A stretch of 64,000 bases of DNA from UBA6522 sp965237785 (GCA_965237785.1 OZ250159.1:3286001-3350000), one strand, 5' to 3'. Positions 16,743 to 25,792 are shown, counted from the stretch's first letter. Notes: generated by a model not told the origin, from the sequence alone. Translations and numbers: made by a program.

Positions 16743-16800
16743 CTCATGCCCCTAATCGCTTCGTTCAGCACTCTCATTGCCACGCCGGCGAAAACTCAGG

Positions 16801-17877
16801 TTAACCGTCCAGGTACGCGTCCTTCAACTCCACGCAGGCATAGGGCTCGAAAGGCACGTCGGAAGGGTACACCGTATCCTGTCCCGTGTACTGGCCGCTG
16901 AAATATCGTGGATCCTCGGCGGTATAGGAGCGGGTCAGCCCCTGGGTTTCGGCGTCGTACATAAAGCGCTCGACGACATGCAGGTCGTCGCTGTGTTTCA
17001 GCAGCCCACCCGGGCCGGCCACGAGAAACCCCTCGGCGAATCCGATCGTGTCGACCACGAGCGCGCCGTCCTCCCAATGCCCAATGGAGTGACCCGCGCG
17101 GGTGGGCATGATGTCGCCGGGATGTTCGTCCAGATCCATTCGAACGGTCCGGACGATATCCATGAATCCGTATCGAAGCGTGATCTCGTCGTCGGTCTGG
17201 ATGATCTCATTGACGTGGCGGTCGAACTCCCAGTCGAACAGGATGTTGACGGCCATGCAACTGAAGCGCGGATTGTCGGTTTGGTGAGTCAGTCCGACCA
17301 GGGCTGCCTGACCGGCTTCCGTCAATTGGAGACCGGGTCCCGGACCCATGCCCATCCCCGGCCCCATGCCCGGGGCCATTCCACCGGGGGCCATTCCACC
17401 GGGATTCGCCCCGCCCAGGGGATTTCGCTGCGGCGCCGCCCAGGTCCCCGAGAGTTCCAGACGCCCCGCGGCCATGCGCTCGGCCGCACCGACGGGCGCA
17501 TCGAGTACCCTGCGCTGATCGTAGCGCTGCAGCACACTGCCGTCTGCAAGAACGACGGTTCTGAGCGCGCAAGCGTGCTCTTCCCGAACCCCCTGGTCAC
17601 CCGAGACTGTAATCGTTCCACCGATCGGGAAGAGATACTCCGTCCAGCCCGCACGGCGCAGCAGCGACCCGGCCTGCAACTCGCAACGCCACGGCGTGAC
17701 CGTGCCGTCGGCCTCGGTTACGTCGAAGTACACGTAACCATGCGGATTGACGAAGCGGATGTCGGTGACCGTGCCGGTGACCTCAACCGGTTGCGAGGAA
17801 TCGAACTGCCCCGGCCCGTGATGCGCGTACATCGCGCCTGGCAAGGCCAAAAAAACTGCGCAGCAAATGAATCGCAT
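16801..17877 (-). CDS. DUF6152 / 'GHWEDGALVVD' fusion protein with Gly-Met-Pro linker
   Basis: The start is the ATG preceded by AGGAGATTCAA. The 358-residue product has a signal peptide ending AMYA, then HHGPGQFDSSQPVEV, the DUF6152 'IRFVNPHGYVYFDV', and 'WRCELQAGSLLRRAGW'. A low-complexity linker of Gly, Met, Pro and Ala repeats (about residues 165-190, 'GGMAPGGMAPGMGPGMGMG') leads to the second domain with 'FSCMAVNILFDWEF', 'GHSIGHWEDGALVVDTIGF' and 'DLHVVERFMYDAE'. The Met-rich linker is notable beside the His-His N-terminus, because Met/His clusters are common in copper-handling periplasmic proteins; that link is inference only. Confidence 0.8.
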   Translation of the reverse strand: MRFICCAVFLALPGAMYAHHGPGQFDSSQPVEVTGTVTDIRFVNPHGYVYFDVTEADGTVTPWRCELQAGSLLRRAGWTEYLFPIGGTITVSGDQGVREEHACALRTVVLADGSVLQRYDQRRVLDAPVGAAERMAAGRLELSGTWAAPQRNPLGGANPGGMAPGGMAPGMGPGMGMGPGPGLQLTEAGQAALVGLTHQTDNPRFSCMAVNILFDWEFDRHVNEIIQTDDEITLRYGFMDIVRTVRMDLDEHPGDIMPTRAGHSIGHWEDGALVVDTIGFAEGFLVAGPGGLLKHSDDLHVVERFMYDAETQGLTRSYTAEDPRYFSGQYTGQDTVYPSDVPFEPYACVELKDAYLDG

Positions 17878-17962
17878 TTGAATCTCCTGTAGCGAAACGA
17901 TCACGGCCGAATCAACGGTCGCACCTCAGAGCCATCGGACAAAAGGACCTCTCGACACGGCG

Positions 17963-18685
17963 TCACACCAGCGAACCTAACAGGGTCAGCGCCGGGGCGA
18001 CGCGGATGCCGTCTGGATTCACATAGTCTTTCTTGCCCGTGGCGGAAATTTGCCAAGCGTCGCAGCTGGGGAAGCGGGTCTTCAAGTAACGCAAGCCCTT
18101 GTCGGGGGGCGTGTCGTTCCACTTGCACTCGACACAGCGGATTGGCTGGTTCCCCTCAACGATCACGAAATCCACCTCCCGCCCGTCAGTATCGCGGAAG
18201 TAGCGGAGTTCCATGTCTCTTCCGTCCACGTCCTGTTGGTATTGGACCCACTTCAGCAGGTGACAGGCAGTCAGGTTTTCGAGCCGCGCCGCGATCGACG
18301 GCACGATTGACCAATTGAGGTGAAAATGCTTCTGCTCCTTCTTGACGGCGCGGAGGCGGGGCGCGCCGAACGGCGGCAGGCAGAATATCGCGTGCAGCCG
18401 CTCGAAAATTTACAGCCAGCCCGCCGCAGTCTTGTGGCTTACGTGCAGATCTTCGCGCAAGGCGTTGATCGACAGCGGTGAACCCACCAGTTCGGGCAGG
18501 CGGAGCATGAGCAACTCCAGTGCGCCCAGGTCCCTGACCTGCTCAAGACTGGCAACCTCCTCGCGGAGCAGCAGGGTCCGGTACGCCCGAGGCCACCGGC
18601 GCGCCTCCGTTTCCGACCCGCCATAGAAGGGCTCGGGGAAACCGCCGAGCGCCAGGAGATCGCGCAATTCAGCCGCCACCGGCAA
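17963..18685 (-). pseudogene. Broken DUF4143 ATPase gene (AAA_14/DUF4143 family)
   Basis: Two stretches in one frame are separated by a single TAA at 18410-18412: 'LLALGGFPEPFYGGSE...VSHKTAAGWL', then stop, then IFERLHAIFCLPPFGAPRL, leading to 'ARLENLTACHLLKWVQYQQ' and 'DGREVDFVIVEGNQPIRCVE'. The second part is the DUF4143 nuclease-fold domain (Asp, Glu and a Cys-Lys after Glu). Removing the stop restores the known order. The N-terminal AAA domain with Walker A, normally about 180 residues, is missing. The gene thus has both a truncation and a nonsense mutation. Confidence 0.8.
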
Positions 18686-18831
18686 AATCCACCGCCTCGC
18701 TGCTCGACAAAGGCCCGAACCTTCTATGGAGTCGTAACAAGTTGACGTAGTTGCATATTGTCAAAAATGGAATCAAATAGCTTTTGGTAGATACGATTAC
18801 GACATCACATGAAGTGGCGGAGGTAACAGCA
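18686..18831. other. AT-rich intergenic region
   Basis: About 150 bases without a gene mark a sharp drop in GC after the DUF4143 remnant. The next three genes share the lower GC. GGAGG at 18819-18823 is the ribosome site of the following gene. Confidence 0.35.
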
Positions 18832-19317
18832 ATGAAACCTATTCCCTTTGTCTCGACGCTAGCTCTAGCATTTTTCGCGTTTACCTCGCAAGCTATTGCC
18901 AATGAATGCGAGTTTACAGCGTCGGACAATAACAGCCCGAAGTTTATCAGCACCGGAGCGCGGTATCGCTACCATTCGGCCGGAGTTTTCTCTGCTTATT
19001 GGCTTAGTTTTGGCCCTTACGGCTCAATAGATTACGAAGCGATAGCGGACACAGACCCAGCGATTCCTTGTGTGCTGGGCGCATACACTGTGGCGCAATA
19101 CCCGTATGGCTTACTGATTGACCGACCGGAAGTCACTCACTTCAGTTTGCGTGTGCAGGCCGCCGCTCGCAGAGTTGTGCCAGCACCCTGGATGCCTTGG
19201 ACTTGCAGGTATTGGGGCGTGTGTACGCGATTTGGAGCTTCCTATGTGGCCGCCGCCGGCGTCGGGGAACCTGCTCTTTACTCGACTTACTATACATTCG
19301 TCACGTTACTCTTTTGA
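18832..19317 (+). CDS. Secreted hypothetical protein
   Basis: The 161-residue product starts at the ATG with GGAGG 8 bases upstream. It has a clear signal peptide (PFVSTLALAFFAFTSQAIA) before NECEFTASDNNSPKF. The middle (TGARYRYHSAGVFSAYWLSF, GPYGSIDYEAIADTDPAIPC) looks like real protein. The last third (VQAAARRVVPAPWMPWTCRY) is rich in Trp, Arg and Ala and may lie past a frameshift. I recognise no family. It is followed by another exported protein after 19 bases. Confidence 0.55.
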   Translation: MKPIPFVSTLALAFFAFTSQAIANECEFTASDNNSPKFISTGARYRYHSAGVFSAYWLSFGPYGSIDYEAIADTDPAIPCVLGAYTVAQYPYGLLIDRPEVTHFSLRVQAAARRVVPAPWMPWTCRYWGVCTRFGASYVAAAGVGEPALYSTYYTFVTLLF

Positions 19318-19336
19318 ACTTGCGGGGGTGAGCAAT

Positions 19337-20140
19337 ATGAAACCTTACGTTATTCTTGGGTGGGCCGTTGTGGGCGTGCATTTCTCCCAGTGTGCGTTTG
19401 GACAGAGCCAGGGAATGATTGCCGATTACGTCGTCACCGAAGTCAAGCATATGACGGACGGGAACCGCATCGAACAGACGTTGGTGGGCGAGTATGCTCA
19501 AGATCATGAAGGGCGCACGCGCCTTCGGTTCAACGATGTGACTGTGATCGCCGACCCGGTAGACAACGTGTCTTGGCAGGTGGACATTCCGAACGGCATA
19601 GCGTTCAGAGAAAGCGTGAATTGGAACATGGCTGATGAAGTTAATCGGGAATCGGATGGGCTTGAAGAAGGTGCCTTCGATATTCCAACGAATCCGTTGT
19701 GGCCTCAGGCCGCAGACTTTCAGGACATTGAGGTCACCGAGTTGGGGGTCCGATTGATTAACGGTGTTGAGAGCACGGGACGGCGTTGGACGCACTCGAT
19801 TCCGGCGGGCGCCGTGGGAAACGTCGAACCCATCGAAATCAATACTGAGGTTTGGACCACGGACGCATTCGGCTATACGCTGCCGATGTTGTCAATCACC
19901 GAAGACGCGCTGAACGGCGTGACTCGCAGCGAAATGAAGAATGTTCGTTCCGTTGAGTTCGATTTGGCCTATTTCGGCCCGGACGAGCGGTATGAGATCC
20001 GCGACGTGGATTCCAATAGCCCCTGGCTCCGTTCGCATCGGACGCGCGCGTTGACGGACGGTGAGAACGGTTTGTCTTTGCGGCATTCTCTTCTGGCCAC
20101 TCATTACGAGTGGCCAAGAGGGTGTTCAATTCTCCGATAG
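19337..20140 (+). CDS. Secreted hypothetical protein
   Basis: The start is the ATG after GGGGGTGAGCAAT. The product is 267 residues, with a signal peptide (MKPYVILGWAVVGVHFSQCAFG) and a mature part 'MIADYVVTEVKHMTDGNRIE' and 'WTTDAFGYTLPMLSITEDAL'. This resembles domains that track outer-membrane or periplasmic material (beta-rich, no catalytic motif). The 3' end overlaps the next gene by 80 bases in another frame; the last 20 residues (HSLLATHYEWPRGCSILR) may therefore be a readthrough of a frameshifted stop. Function unknown. Confidence 0.6.
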   Translation: MKPYVILGWAVVGVHFSQCAFGQSQGMIADYVVTEVKHMTDGNRIEQTLVGEYAQDHEGRTRLRFNDVTVIADPVDNVSWQVDIPNGIAFRESVNWNMADEVNRESDGLEEGAFDIPTNPLWPQAADFQDIEVTELGVRLINGVESTGRRWTHSIPAGAVGNVEPIEINTEVWTTDAFGYTLPMLSITEDALNGVTRSEMKNVRSVEFDLAYFGPDERYEIRDVDSNSPWLRSHRTRALTDGENGLSLRHSLLATHYEWPRGCSILR

Positions 20141-20990
20141 CCTCAAATCGGGTGGACAAGGTCCGCTCATGGTCACGATTGAACCGGGCGAGTTTCAAAT
20201 GGGTTGCCTGTCGGGCGTACTGTGCCGTGATAACTTGCCGGTCCATACCGTTGCACTTGCGAAGCCCTTTGCCCTGTCCGTTTACGAGATCACACTAGGA
20301 CAGTTCCTCACGTTCATTGAACGAACGGGATATCGGCCAGACAGCGAGAGGGCCGCTGGATCTGACCCAGAGCGTATTTTCGGATGTGTAGGCGTTACAC
20401 TTGATGACTTTCGCGAGTTTTATTCTTCCAGGCGGCGGCTTCCCCAGCAATATAAATTGACTTGGCGAAATCCGGGGCACCAACAGACTGCAGATCATCC
20501 GGTCGTCTGCGTCACGTGGTCGGATGCCAAGGCTTACGCAGAATGGCTGGCATTGGAGACCGGGAGGCCCTATCGCTTGCCAAGCGAAGCCGAATGGGAA
20601 TACGCGGCACGTGCGGGCGCTTCGCGCCCCCGTCTCGACCCAGAAGCGGAATATTGCGAGCCGCCGAGAACAACAAGGGGTCCCGTGTTACCCGAGTGTT
20701 ATGGCGAACCGTATACGGAGCCGGTTGGCCACGACGGGCCGAATGCGTTCGGTCTATACGATATGGAGCGAAATGCGTCTGAATGGGTGAATGATTGCTG
20801 GAACACGACATATAGAGGCGCCCCCCAGGACGGTTCCGCTTGGTTGGTGGGTCGATGCCAACAGCGAATTGCGCGCGGGGGCGGTTGGGGAAAGTGGTAC
20901 GTATATCATGAATCTCGCTTTCCCGTCGAGAATCTTCACCTGAGCAACAACCAAAGCGGTTTCCGGGTTGCTCAGTCACCGACAGAATGA
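20061..20990 (+). CDS. Formylglycine-generating-enzyme-like (SUMF1-domain) exported protein without catalytic Cys
   Basis: The 309-residue protein starts with GTG inside the previous gene and has a signal peptide (VCLCGILFWPLITSG). The FGE-sulfatase fold is clear: 'IEPGEFQMGC', 'ALSVYEITLGQFLTFIERTG', 'DHPVVCVTWSDAKAYAEWLA', 'RPYRLPSEAEWEYAARAG', 'NAFGLYDMERNASEWVNDCW', 'RIARGGGWGKWYVYHESRF' and 'GFRVAQ'. Genuine FGEs have Cys residues right after 'RGGSW'; here the positions hold Gly-Lys-Trp-Tyr, so sulfatase activation is unlikely. Related non-FGE members act in pigment, nonribosomal or sulfur metabolism, or as lectin-like domains. It is the third gene of a lower-GC set. Confidence 0.8.
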   Translation: MRTVCLCGILFWPLITSGQEGVQFSDSLKSGGQGPLMVTIEPGEFQMGCLSGVLCRDNLPVHTVALAKPFALSVYEITLGQFLTFIERTGYRPDSERAAGSDPERIFGCVGVTLDDFREFYSSRRRLPQQYKLTWRNPGHQQTADHPVVCVTWSDAKAYAEWLALETGRPYRLPSEAEWEYAARAGASRPRLDPEAEYCEPPRTTRGPVLPECYGEPYTEPVGHDGPNAFGLYDMERNASEWVNDCWNTTYRGAPQDGSAWLVGRCQQRIARGGGWGKWYVYHESRFPVENLHLSNNQSGFRVAQSPTE

Positions 20991-21485
20991 CGCTGCAGGA
21001 AGTAATTATTTGTATATGTTCAGACGGCCTGTTGAACAATGGCAGTGTGGGCGATGATGTTCAGGCGATCTGCATCGAAGCGGTATGGCTGGCGGCTGAC
21101 CTCGGCTAGGCGGCGGACACCTTGGTCTCAGTAACGCTTCAGCCACATTGTATTGGTTCCTTGTCTTCGGCCACCGGGCACAAGTTCCGATTCCCTTTGA
21201 CACCGGCTGACCCCACGCGGCAGCCCCTGCAGTTAGCTTTGGTTGCTGTCGGTTCGGTTGCTGGACAACAGCGGCCAACCATGCTCTATTCGGAGCATGT
21301 GCAAGGCGCTTCACCGAACTGCGGGAGTTTGGTCGGGTGTCCGCGCCTCACACTGAACCCTTTGTTTTCGATAGCGATATCGAGACCGTAGGTTCTGGTA
21401 ACGACGGTGCATCGGCGGTTGCATCGACAACTTTAGGCAACTTGTTCGCCCGAGCGGCAAGCTTATGCGACGCTGCCCGGATCGC
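20991..21485. other. Long intergenic region with a possible gene remnant
   Basis: No intact gene was found in about 500 bases. On the minus strand a short frame (21020-21127) reads DQGVRRLAEVSRQPYRFD then ADRLNIIAHTAIVQQAV and a stop. It looks protein-like and could be the C-terminal tail of a lost gene; I could not name it. Confidence 0.3.
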
Positions 21486-22646
21486 TCACCGATTTTCGTC
21501 GAACGGGCGTCGAGACTCCCCGGTCGCACAAACCTGTGGCGCCTGATACTCTAGCCCCAACAGCCGAAAATAGTTCTCGCCCAGCGCGATATTGCGAAAG
21601 GCAGTATCGTCAAGGTAGCGGAAGATCCGGCTCGTGATGTCCAGTTCCATGCGATAAACATCGAAGTTCTTGTCGGCGGAGGCAAGGAAGTCCGATCCGG
21701 GGAGAACCCGATCGGAATACTCGTTGAGAAACGGAACATAAAGCGCGCGCTTGTCCGGGTCCGAGAAGTAGGCATCGTCGATCACCCGCCAGGCGAGATC
21801 CACCAATAGTCCGGGATAGGCGTCCAACAACGAATTAACGATCCGGATGTGCTCCGTGGCGTCCATGCCGGTCAATTCCCTCGAGAGTCCCATGTGCATC
21901 CACACGATCGTGTTGTCGGGGTACCGTCGCAGCACTTCCTCGATCAGCGGCAGATACCTTGTCGGATCCGCGTCGCTCCCCAGGTCCGCATGCAGGGCCA
22001 ACAGGATACCCCTCTCCCGCAGGACGTCCATGAAGGGGACCCAGCGCGCGATTTCATCCACCTCGACGGCGTCACGTCCATTGGGGAAGATCGCCTGCTT
22101 GACCAGGTTAACCTCGCCCATCCAGCGAAACACGCCCGGAAACTCCTGGTCCAGCAGCCTTATGCCGGGAAGTACCGTTTCCGGCCGGGTCAGATCCGGG
22201 AAACTCATGGAGAGCGTCAAGTGAACGTCCGGCGACGCGTTGGCCAGGTAGTTCGCGGCGTTGACGAAATCGTTTTTCAGCGTCGGCTGAACCGGGGTTC
22301 CAGGGCAGTCAAGGTAGTACGTACACGGCGAGTCCACCGGCAGCATCTGACCGATCCCGTAGACATTCGCGAACAGCACACCCGCGTCCCGGAGGTAGGC
22401 GACCAGGTCCTCGAACGGGATGGTCGGGCCACCGAACGGCCGGAAGTGCAGGTGGGTATCCACCACCGGGGTTTGAGGCTGGACAGAGCGATCGTAGCAA
22501 AACGAATCGCCCCCTTCGAACTTCTGCAGGGTAAGCCTTGAGAGCACTTCCGGCGCAGGCTCCGTGGACGTCGGCGGTGTTTGCGCCACTGCACCACCGG
22601 CGAAGCCCGAGGCGACAATGATCGCCACGATCCACACTTTCGACAT
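21486..22646 (-). CDS. Exported amidohydrolase (amidohydrolase_2 family)
   Basis: The 386-residue protein has a signal peptide (VWIVAIIVASGFAGGAVAQ). The barrel begins with 'VVDTHLHFRPFGGPTIPFED', which supplies the first metal His pair, and continues with 'ILLALHADLGSDADPTRY', 'NTIVWMHMGLSREL' and 'LPGSDFLASADKNFDVYRME'. These are the successive metal or substrate strands of amidohydrolase_2 proteins such as ACMSD-type decarboxylases and lactonases. The substrate cannot be told. It lies downstream of the TRAP operon on the same strand, so it may act on the compound imported by that transporter. Confidence 0.8.
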   Translation of the reverse strand: MSKVWIVAIIVASGFAGGAVAQTPPTSTEPAPEVLSRLTLQKFEGGDSFCYDRSVQPQTPVVDTHLHFRPFGGPTIPFEDLVAYLRDAGVLFANVYGIGQMLPVDSPCTYYLDCPGTPVQPTLKNDFVNAANYLANASPDVHLTLSMSFPDLTRPETVLPGIRLLDQEFPGVFRWMGEVNLVKQAIFPNGRDAVEVDEIARWVPFMDVLRERGILLALHADLGSDADPTRYLPLIEEVLRRYPDNTIVWMHMGLSRELTGMDATEHIRIVNSLLDAYPGLLVDLAWRVIDDAYFSDPDKRALYVPFLNEYSDRVLPGSDFLASADKNFDVYRMELDITSRIFRYLDDTAFRNIALGENYFRLLGLEYQAPQVCATGESRRPFDENR

Positions 22647-22671
22647 GATCTATTTCCTCAAGTCTCCAGCT

Positions 22672-22745
22672 CGCAAACTACACCAACCTTCGTCCGCGGC
22701 CGGCGAACCGCTCGCTTCGAACGTTGCCGAGACATACAGGCTAAC
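22672..22745. repeat. Copy of the dispersed palindromic repeat
   Basis: The sequence runs from CTACACCAACCTTCGTCCGC through GGCCGGCGAACCGCTCGC to CGAACGTTGCCGAGACATAC. It matches the organisation of the perfect copy at 25793-25863 with degenerate arms. On the minus strand it begins with the stop codon (TAG) of dctM. Confidence 0.6.
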
Positions 22746-24042
22746 CCATCCGTTCCACCAGCCACAGCGCCAGTTCGGGGAACAGTATGAGCAACGCTAG
22801 CACGGCCAACTCACCGGCGACAAAGGGCAGCACGCCGCGGAATATCTCCTCCATTGGAACTTCAGGGGCAACCCGCCGCATGACAAAGACGTTTGCACCA
22901 ATGGGCGGGGTGATCAGCGCCAGTTCGGCCATGACAACCACGAAGACGCCGAACCAGATGGGATCGATCCCCAGTTCGCCCACCACCGGAAAGATAAAGG
23001 GGATCGTCAGCACCAGCATCCCGAAGACGTCGAGCATTGCCCCGAGGACAAAGTACAGCGCCACCAGCAGCAGCAGAAAGCCGATACGGCCCAACTCCGC
23101 CGCAATGATCAACTCAACCAGCATGTCGGTCAGCCCGGTGACGGCAAGAAAGCGTGCCACGACATAGCCGCCGATGATGATCGTGAAGATCATCGAGCTG
23201 ATCAGCGCCGCCCCGCGGAGTGCGGCGCCGATGGCGGCAGCGTTGAGCTTGCGACGAACCAGGGCGACGAACAGCACGCCGGTGCAGCCGATTCCGGCCG
23301 CCTCGGTAGGGGTAAAGACGCCGGCATAAATGCCGCCGATGATGAGCAGGAACAGCCCCGCAACCGGTCCGAGGCGGCCCAGCGCGAACAGGCGTTCGCG
23401 CCAGCTCGACGGCGGTCCCTTGGGGCCCAGCAAAGGGGTGTACAGGCAGCGCGCCAGAATGATCGTCGAGAACATGAGCGCGGTGATGACGCCCGGGATG
23501 ATGCCGGCGACGAATAGCGCGCCGATGGACGTTTCCGTCATGACGCCGTAGAAAATGAATATGAGGCTTGGAGGTATCAGAATCCCCAGGGTGCCCGATG
23601 CCGCCAGCGCGCCGGTCGCCAGGCGCGAGTCGTAGCCGTAACGGCGCATTTCGGGCATGACGATGGTTCCCATGGTGGCAACCGTGGCGATGCTCGATCC
23701 GGTGACCGCCCCGAAACCGCCGCAGGCAAGTACCGAAGAGATCGCCAGGCCGCCCGGGACCCTGCCCACCCACTTGCGCAAGCCTTCGTAAAGATCGGTC
23801 GCCAGACCGGCGTGGTAGAACAGTTGGCCCATGAGCACGAACAATGGAACGGTGACGAAGATGAAATCCCGGCCATGCTCCCAGGGAATGAGCGCGGCGT
23901 GGGCCATTGCCGGCGCGGCGCCCTCGACGATCCACAGTCCGAGGATGCCCGTAAATGCCATGGCGAACCCGATGGGCACGCCCACCAGGAGCAGCACGAG
24001 CAGAAGGATGACGCCGGCCACGCCGGCCAGCATCAGATCCAT
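22741..24042 (-). CDS. dctM: TRAP transporter large permease (DctM type)
   Basis: The 433-residue protein has about 12 membrane segments and the family signatures 'VTVPLFVLMGQLFYHAGLA', 'GGFGAVTGSSIATVATMGTI', 'SGTLGILIPPSLIFIFYGVM' and 'DPIWFGVFVVVMAELALITP'. It is the ion-coupled channel of a TRAP importer in the inner membrane. The start overlaps dctQ by 10 bases, and order dctP-dctQ-dctM is the standard one. The gene ends on the TAG that opens a repeat element. Confidence 0.93.
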   Translation of the reverse strand: MDLMLAGVAGVILLLVLLLVGVPIGFAMAFTGILGLWIVEGAAPAMAHAALIPWEHGRDFIFVTVPLFVLMGQLFYHAGLATDLYEGLRKWVGRVPGGLAISSVLACGGFGAVTGSSIATVATMGTIVMPEMRRYGYDSRLATGALAASGTLGILIPPSLIFIFYGVMTETSIGALFVAGIIPGVITALMFSTIILARCLYTPLLGPKGPPSSWRERLFALGRLGPVAGLFLLIIGGIYAGVFTPTEAAGIGCTGVLFVALVRRKLNAAAIGAALRGAALISSMIFTIIIGGYVVARFLAVTGLTDMLVELIIAAELGRIGFLLLLVALYFVLGAMLDVFGMLVLTIPFIFPVVGELGIDPIWFGVFVVVMAELALITPPIGANVFVMRRVAPEVPMEEIFRGVLPFVAGELAVLALLILFPELALWLVERMG

Positions 24043-24545
24043 TTGTCGGACGCCGTTTCGCCGTCAACCGCGGCCGCGTCGGGATTCGCCACCAGCCGGG
24101 CGCAGAGCACGACACCGCAGATTCCGACGAAGCCCATGAACGGCCAGATCGCCACGTTCAGGTCCTCGCCGGTCTCGCTGGTAGCCATCATGTAGCGCGC
24201 AAAGCTGAATGCCTGAACGCTCAACATGGCGAAAAACACGAACCCGGCCAGCGCGGAGACCGTATCCGCGGCGCGGCGCCAGCTCCCGCCCAGCCGTGCG
24301 TGGATGATTTCCATGCGAATGTGATAGCCGCGGTCCCAGGCATGGGGAAGCGTGGAGAACAGCGTGATCAGCAAGAGCAGGCCGTTGGCGTCTCGGCTCC
24401 ACTGCAGGGGCGAGTTAAAGCCGTAGCGCAGCACCACCTCTACAGTGACAAGCGTCAACAGCGCAGGCAACGCGGCACGTACGCCGATCCCGTACAGCGC
24501 CCGCGCAGCCCATGCCGACCAGTGGTCCAGAACCCGGAAGATCAC
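24033..24545 (-). CDS. dctQ: TRAP transporter small permease (DctQ type)
   Basis: The 170-residue protein has four predicted membrane helices and the DctQ signatures 'EVVLRYGFNSPLQWSRDANG' and 'AWDRGYHIRMEII'. It pairs with DctM in the membrane complex. It overlaps both neighbours (10 and 4 bases), which shows translational coupling in the transporter operon. Confidence 0.9.
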   Translation of the reverse strand: MIFRVLDHWSAWAARALYGIGVRAALPALLTLVTVEVVLRYGFNSPLQWSRDANGLLLLITLFSTLPHAWDRGYHIRMEIIHARLGGSWRRAADTVSALAGFVFFAMLSVQAFSFARYMMATSETGEDLNVAIWPFMGFVGICGVVLCARLVANPDAAAVDGETASDKWI

Positions 24546-25567
24546 AGTTCGATAATCCCTTGAACCGGCGTCTCCCGGATACGGGTATTGATCTGCTCGT
24601 TGGTGAGAGAAGCGTAAGCGGCAGACAGTGTTTCCATACGCTCCACCAGCTCTCGCGCCGGCAGTCCCTCAGCCTCGTAGCGCGCGATGTAGCGTTCCTT
24701 GAGCGGGGTCACCGTGTCGCGCCAGCGGGCACGTTCCGCGGCGTCGAGTTCCAGCACCTCGACCTCGGATTCGAGTAGCGTTTGAACCGCACGCTCGTAG
24801 GTCGGGCCGCTGTAGTAGTTTTGCACGGCAATCTGACTGCGAACCCTCAGGAGCCGGTAGAACTGCTCGCGCAGGTCGTCCGGCAAGGCGTCGAACGTGC
24901 GCCGGTTCAGGCAGTAGTGCAGCAAAACGACATTGGTATCGACTCGAGTGTAATAGGGGCCGATCTCCTGCAACCGGTACGCGACCATATCGGATAGTGC
25001 CAGCGACACAGCGTCCAGAATGCCACGCTGGAACGCCGGATAGATCTCCGCCGCGGCGATGGACACCGGTACGGCTCCGAGTTCGCGATAGATTTCGGAG
25101 GTCAGGCCCCCGGTTACCCGGATCTTCAACCCCCGCAAGTCCTCCAGGCGACGTATCGGCGTCTTCGAGATAATGTTGTAGGGACTCGTACAGTCGCAGT
25201 GCGCCAGGTAAACACCCATGCGCTCGTACTCCGCCTTGAAGAAGCGCGGGTAGAGTTCCTCGACGACCAGACTGGCGACTTGCGGTGTGGGGAAAAGAAA
25301 CGGCAGTTGCGGAGCGTGCAGGAGTTTGAAGCTGCCGGGTTGGTAGGTAGCGTAGGCGTGCGTGTAGTCGGTGATCCCGGTAACCGCCGCCTTGAATCCG
25401 TCGCCGGGACCGTGGAGCATCCTGTCGGTAAACGCCTCAAGCCGCAACCGCCCCATCGTTTCGCGTTCGACGAGTTCCGCAAAGGGCACGAAGGCATGCG
25501 TATACAGACCGTGGGAACGCGGCACGTGGGCCGTATACCGCAACGTAATGGGTTCCTCCATAGACAC
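24542..25567 (-). CDS. dctP: TRAP transporter substrate-binding protein (DctP type)
   Basis: From the ATG, 341 residues begin MSMEEPITLRYTAHVPRSHG and show the DctP fold ('FPTPQVASLVVEELYPRFF', 'LRGLKIRVTGGLTSEIYREL', 'GAVPVSIAAAEIYPAFQRGI'). The conserved substrate-binding Arg is in 'KIRVTGG'. No signal peptide follows this start, but the upstream in-frame codons read STRRSLLISLAGVAAAGPF, a twin-arginine-like leader. No ATG, GTG or TTG lies between the preceding in-frame TAG and that leader. The true start may be CTG/ATC, or the 5' end is damaged. The ligand is probably a carboxylate, as is usual for the family. Confidence 0.85.
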   Translation of the reverse strand: MSMEEPITLRYTAHVPRSHGLYTHAFVPFAELVERETMGRLRLEAFTDRMLHGPGDGFKAAVTGITDYTHAYATYQPGSFKLLHAPQLPFLFPTPQVASLVVEELYPRFFKAEYERMGVYLAHCDCTSPYNIISKTPIRRLEDLRGLKIRVTGGLTSEIYRELGAVPVSIAAAEIYPAFQRGILDAVSLALSDMVAYRLQEIGPYYTRVDTNVVLLHYCLNRRTFDALPDDLREQFYRLLRVRSQIAVQNYYSGPTYERAVQTLLESEVEVLELDAAERARWRDTVTPLKERYIARYEAEGLPARELVERMETLSAAYASLTNEQINTRIRETPVQGIIEL

Positions 25568-25700
25568 GCGGCGGCCGGCGATGAACGGCCCCGCCGCGGC
25601 GACGCCGGCGAGGGAGATCAGCAGACTGCGGCGGGTGCTGTCGATAGTGGTATCCGCTGGCTACGCGTGTTCCCGGCGCCGGGCCGTAACCAGGCGCGAT

Positions 25701-25787
25701 TGGTGCCGGGAGAGAGACTTGAACTCTCACTCTGTTGCCAGAACCGGATTTTGAGTCCGGCGCGTCTACCAATTCCGCCATCCCGGC
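25701..25787 (-). tRNA. tRNA-Leu (anticodon CAA)
   Basis: The minus strand folds as an 87-base class II tRNA. The acceptor stem GCCGGGA pairs with TCCCGGC, then discriminator A and an encoded CCA. The D-arm is GGCGGAATTGGTAGAC, the anticodon stem-loop CCGGA-CTCAAAA-TCCGG (anticodon CAA), there is a long variable arm, and the T-loop is GTTCAAG. It reads UUG codons. A perfect palindromic repeat ends 5 bases upstream of its 5' end. Confidence 0.96.
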
Positions 25788-25792
25788 CCAAA

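Noticed and set aside
20061..20990. The SUMF1-domain protein as the activator of the sulfatase at 34285
   Set aside because: The catalytic Cys region is missing and the genes are 13 kb apart.
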